Positions 34,047-36,237 of a DNA stretch of 36,237 nt are shown here, one piece after another. The stretch lies in the NCBI GenBank assembly GCA_018266895.1, contig JAFDZQ010000011.1, positions 1 through 36,237 of the forward strand, read 5' to 3'. Positions within the stretch are counted from its first letter, which is position 1; every line of letters begins with the position of its first letter. The notes beneath the pieces were generated by a model, which worked only from the letters and a program-made list of their open reading frames with translations, did not search any database and was not told where the DNA came from. A program made the position numbers and the translations under genes. The stretch is from Bacteroidota bacterium. Its GTDB lineage: Bacteria > Bacteroidota > Ignavibacteria > Tepidaquicellales > Tepidaquicellaceae.

Positions 34047-35642
34047 TTAATCTTTAAAATACAAAATGAACCGGCCATAAACTTCCTTCCTGTATTTAGA
34101 AATGTCCAGCCATTTATTTTCCTTTTTAATGAACTTGTTATTAAGCTGACTGAAGACAAAAATGTTTTTTATGTATTGATCTCCGCGCAATGAATCAATA
34201 ACATTACTGCCTAATTCTTCATATGCATTAATCATACCTTCATTATATCCTGCTGAATCAGCAAAATATTTGGAAATGAAATCAGCTTTAACAAAATCAT
34301 ATTTGAATTTCTCTGTCCCTTTAAGATAATTCAAGTATGTTCTTAAGGAATATGCTTCATGAAAGTTTTGAACAGGATCCATAACTATGAGTAATTCATC
34401 GTTCCCGATATTTTCTGTAATTGCATTTATCATTTTGGAGTTGTTGCTGCATTCTTTTGCAAATGCTTTTAACGGCGGAATTGCATTTTCCTTAATTTGA
34501 TATATCAGAAGCGTAAATACTATTAAAAGATAACCATACTTTATAAATTTATGAATCCCGGTTTTCTGAAAGATATTTTTTAATATGTAAATGAGTGAAA
34601 AGGAAAATCCGAAAGCATAAGGCAAATAATATCTGTCAAAAAAACCCGATTTAAGATAAACAATACATTGCGGAACTGTAATTAACACAAAAAAGATGAG
34701 CACTTTTGAATAATTTTCATTGAACCGGAGAATGATATTTTCTTTTTTCTTCAAAGCAGCAAATACTAAGGTCATAAAAATTCCAAGAACAATTATGATG
34801 AAAGAAGGTTCTGTAAGAATTTTAAACAGAACACCGTTCATAAAATCTCTGAACATTGCATTAATATCAAAACCTGCATAATTCTGTTTGTTAATTCCTA
34901 AGACAAAAATAAAAAAGCTTAAAATAACTGCGAAGTAAATTATAATAGCCGTAATCAGTCTGTAATTTGTTTTCACAGATTCTTTAAAACTTAAATTATT
35001 TCGTACTCCGAATGTCCATATATACAAATAAAGTATTCCCGGAATGATTATAGTAAAAGTTTCCTTGCAAAGAGAACAGATTACTAAAAATACCACAAAG
35101 AAAATTTTGTACTTATTATTATTAAAGGAAGAATAAATATTTTTTGAAAGAAAAAACAATGTTAGGGAAAGAAAAAACATACCAATCACTTCAGCAGCTG
35201 ATAATTCAGCCCACGCAGAAATTTGCCGGCCCCCGATAGTAAGCATAGCAAAAAGAAATGCCTCTGTTGCGGAATACTTCAGATTGACAGAGAATCTGAA
35301 AAGAAAAAAAGCTGTAAGTACGCACAGGAAAATGCTTAAGGCTGTAAGGTAAGTTAAATTGACTCCGAATAATTTCACTGTGAATATTGTGTACACAAAA
35401 TAGACCGGCCTGAAACGTGACAGATATTTAAGATCGTGTGATATATTTTTTTGAGCAACTGTAAAAAATGATTCATTATTAAGATCATTTGAAATTGTAA
35501 CAACCTGATTATCTTCATAAATGTTATATCCCTGAACGAATGTTCCGCAAAATCTGAAAATGCAATACCAAATAATTAAGAATAATAAAAATTCTAAAAT
35601 ACTGCTCTTCTCAAAATTATTTTTTAAAATGGATTTTTCCAA
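34047..35642 (-). CDS. Polytopic membrane protein, possible GT-C-type glycosyltransferase
   Basis: A 531-residue protein with about ten to eleven membrane helices in the first ~390 residues and a soluble C-terminal part of ~140 residues. Between TM1 and TM2 lies an external loop with an acidic pair (YNIYEDNQ, about residue 41) and KYLSRFRPVYF; GT-C enzymes that use lipid-linked sugars have acidic residues in this loop. CKETFTIIIPGILY resembles the SKE..- wording of O-mannosyltransferase-like proteins. Similarity is weak, so the role (protein or polysaccharide glycosylation) is tentative. Start is TTG at 35642; the upstream in-frame stop follows within eight codons. It is a single-gene unit and AT-richer than its neighbours. 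Confidence 0.62.
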   Translation of the reverse strand: MEKSILKNNFEKSSILEFLLFLIIWYCIFRFCGTFVQGYNIYEDNQVVTISNDLNNESFFTVAQKNISHDLKYLSRFRPVYFVYTIFTVKLFGVNLTYLTALSIFLCVLTAFFLFRFSVNLKYSATEAFLFAMLTIGGRQISAWAELSAAEVIGMFFLSLTLFFLSKNIYSSFNNNKYKIFFVVFLVICSLCKETFTIIIPGILYLYIWTFGVRNNLSFKESVKTNYRLITAIIIYFAVILSFFIFVLGINKQNYAGFDINAMFRDFMNGVLFKILTEPSFIIIVLGIFMTLVFAALKKKENIILRFNENYSKVLIFFVLITVPQCIVYLKSGFFDRYYLPYAFGFSFSLIYILKNIFQKTGIHKFIKYGYLLIVFTLLIYQIKENAIPPLKAFAKECSNNSKMINAITENIGNDELLIVMDPVQNFHEAYSLRTYLNYLKGTEKFKYDFVKADFISKYFADSAGYNEGMINAYEELGSNVIDSLRGDQYIKNIFVFSQLNNKFIKKENKWLDISKYRKEVYGRFILYFKD

Positions 35643-36000
35643 TGAAACACGAATTAAAATTTAAATTTTTTTGGACAGGTGATCTGATTTTCACGTACAA
35701 AAATAAAATACTCATTTATGGAGAAATCCTAATGTCTTAATTACCTCATAGTCCCGGAGTATATTGATCAGCAGTAGTTTTGTAATGTCACATTATTCGA
35801 ACGTACTGAAGTTTTTATAATTTTTTTATGATATTATTAATGATGCCAGAAACTTTCAACATAATTAAACTTACATATAAAAGCCGATTAATAAAATCTG
35901 AAGAAGACTCGTAACAAATCAGTGTTGTCCAAATTAATTTATTTTTTGTAAAAGATATTTATTTCTATTAAAAAATTGAATAAAATATAAGCTGTTTGAA

Positions 36001-36053
36001 ACAACCCCACCCTGCCCTCCCCTTTGAAAAAGGGGAGGGTCGGGAGGGGTTTT
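36001..36053. repeat. GC-rich palindromic repeat (CCCTCCCCTTT...AAAGGGGAGGG)
   Basis: Two 25-base arms with 21 pairs (ACAACCCCACCC..., CCCTCCCCTTT against AAAGGGGAGGG, ...GGGAGGGGTTTT) around a three-base loop GAA. The wording matches a dispersed palindrome family common in Bacteroidota-type genomes (from memory). It ends in TTTT but lies more than 350 bases from any gene in the window, so it is more likely a repeat unit than a gene's terminator. Confidence 0.8.
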
Positions 36054-36121
36054 GTAGCAATATAATAAGTTTTACAATGAAAATTTAAATACACTCAATA
36101 ATTATATAACCTTATTTAATA

Positions 36122-36140
36122 ACGTTTTGTACGGATGTGG
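36122..36140 (+). repeat. Dispersed intergenic motif, copy 4 (CGTTTTGTACGGATGTGG)
   Basis: Preceded by TTTAATAA, it matches the left-end copy (ATTAAACGTTTTGGACGGATATGG) with few changes: AACGTTTTG-ACGGAT-TGG is shared. Intergenic, plus orientation. Confidence 0.45.
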
Positions 36141-36237
36141 TAACAAATACAGTTTATAAGATGTATTTATATTGACAATATCGGAATTCTTAGCAAAAGA
36201 AAAGAATAATTTATAACTGAAGTTACGCAAAGCTAAA

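Larger units (their letters stand above)
35643..36237. other. Gene-free right end of the window
   Basis: About 595 bases with no credible gene. It holds a TTTTTGGACAGGTG string at about 35668-35681 (possibly a weak relative of the dispersed motif), the GC-rich palindrome at 36001-36053, and a dispersed-motif copy at 36122-36140. AT content outside the palindrome is very high. Confidence 0.5.

Noticed and set aside
1..36237. tRNA or rRNA genes
   Set aside because: Inspection of the intergenic gaps showed no tRNA-like TTCGANTC arm with matching acceptor stem and no rRNA sequence; a covariance-model scan would be decisive.

Overview
The window is AT-rich bacterial DNA with short intergenic gaps, weak or absent Shine-Dalgarno sequences and frequent TTG/GTG starts. 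Gene content suggests a member of the Ignavibacteria/Chlorobi side of the Bacteroidota (FCB) group: an 11-gene NADH-module-less complex I operon, a gamma-alpha-fused 2-oxoglutarate:ferredoxin oxidoreductase, a single-chain pyruvate:ferredoxin oxidoreductase followed by a dihydroorotate-dehydrogenase-like gene, and palindromic intergenic repeats of types common in that group. This placement is inference from gene content; no rRNA or tRNA gene was seen.

Layout. 1-2129: a stand-alone complete nuoM paralogue, then a gap with a long imperfect palindrome and a strong terminator. 2130-2525: a DUF302 gene. 2542-10659, all on the minus strand: CCA-adding enzyme, metallophosphoesterase, Gfo/Idh/MocA oxidoreductase, a CDF metal transporter with three tandem C-terminal domains, a DMT permease, a tiny lysine-rich protein, class I aldolase FbaB, YgfZ/GcvT-like protein and a small membrane protein. 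11211-13696, plus strand: lipoprotein, outer-membrane barrel protein, peptidoglycan-binding/CHAP hydrolase, and an exported double-YHS protein. 13697-15672: about 2 kb without intact genes, holding a 23-copy 21-bp minisatellite that abuts a frameshifted transposase relic, an IS-end-like motif and a GC-rich hairpin.

15673-33807 is a ferredoxin-centred energy block. nuoABCDHIJKLMN (plus strand, no nuoE/F/G) ends in an uncharacterised 110-residue protein and a bidirectional terminator shared with the convergent korAB pair. A 229-bp divergent region carrying a perfect Crp/Fnr-like palindrome separates korA from nifJ and a DHOD-like gene. A simple reading is that PFOR and KOR reduce ferredoxin during oxidation of pyruvate and 2-oxoglutarate, and the NADH-module-less complex I oxidises it and pumps ions; the oxidoreductases could also run in the CO2-fixing direction. 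34047-35642 encodes a large polytopic membrane protein, possibly a GT-C glycosyltransferase. The right end is gene-free, with a GC-rich palindrome and a copy of a short motif (TTTTGGACGGAT-like) also found at the left end and in two other gaps.

The most unusual items are the minisatellite grown from the 3' end of a dead transposase, the two NuoM proteins that differ at a key proton-channel lysine, the unknown small gene closing the nuo operon, the triple-domain CDF tail and the dispersed intergenic motif.
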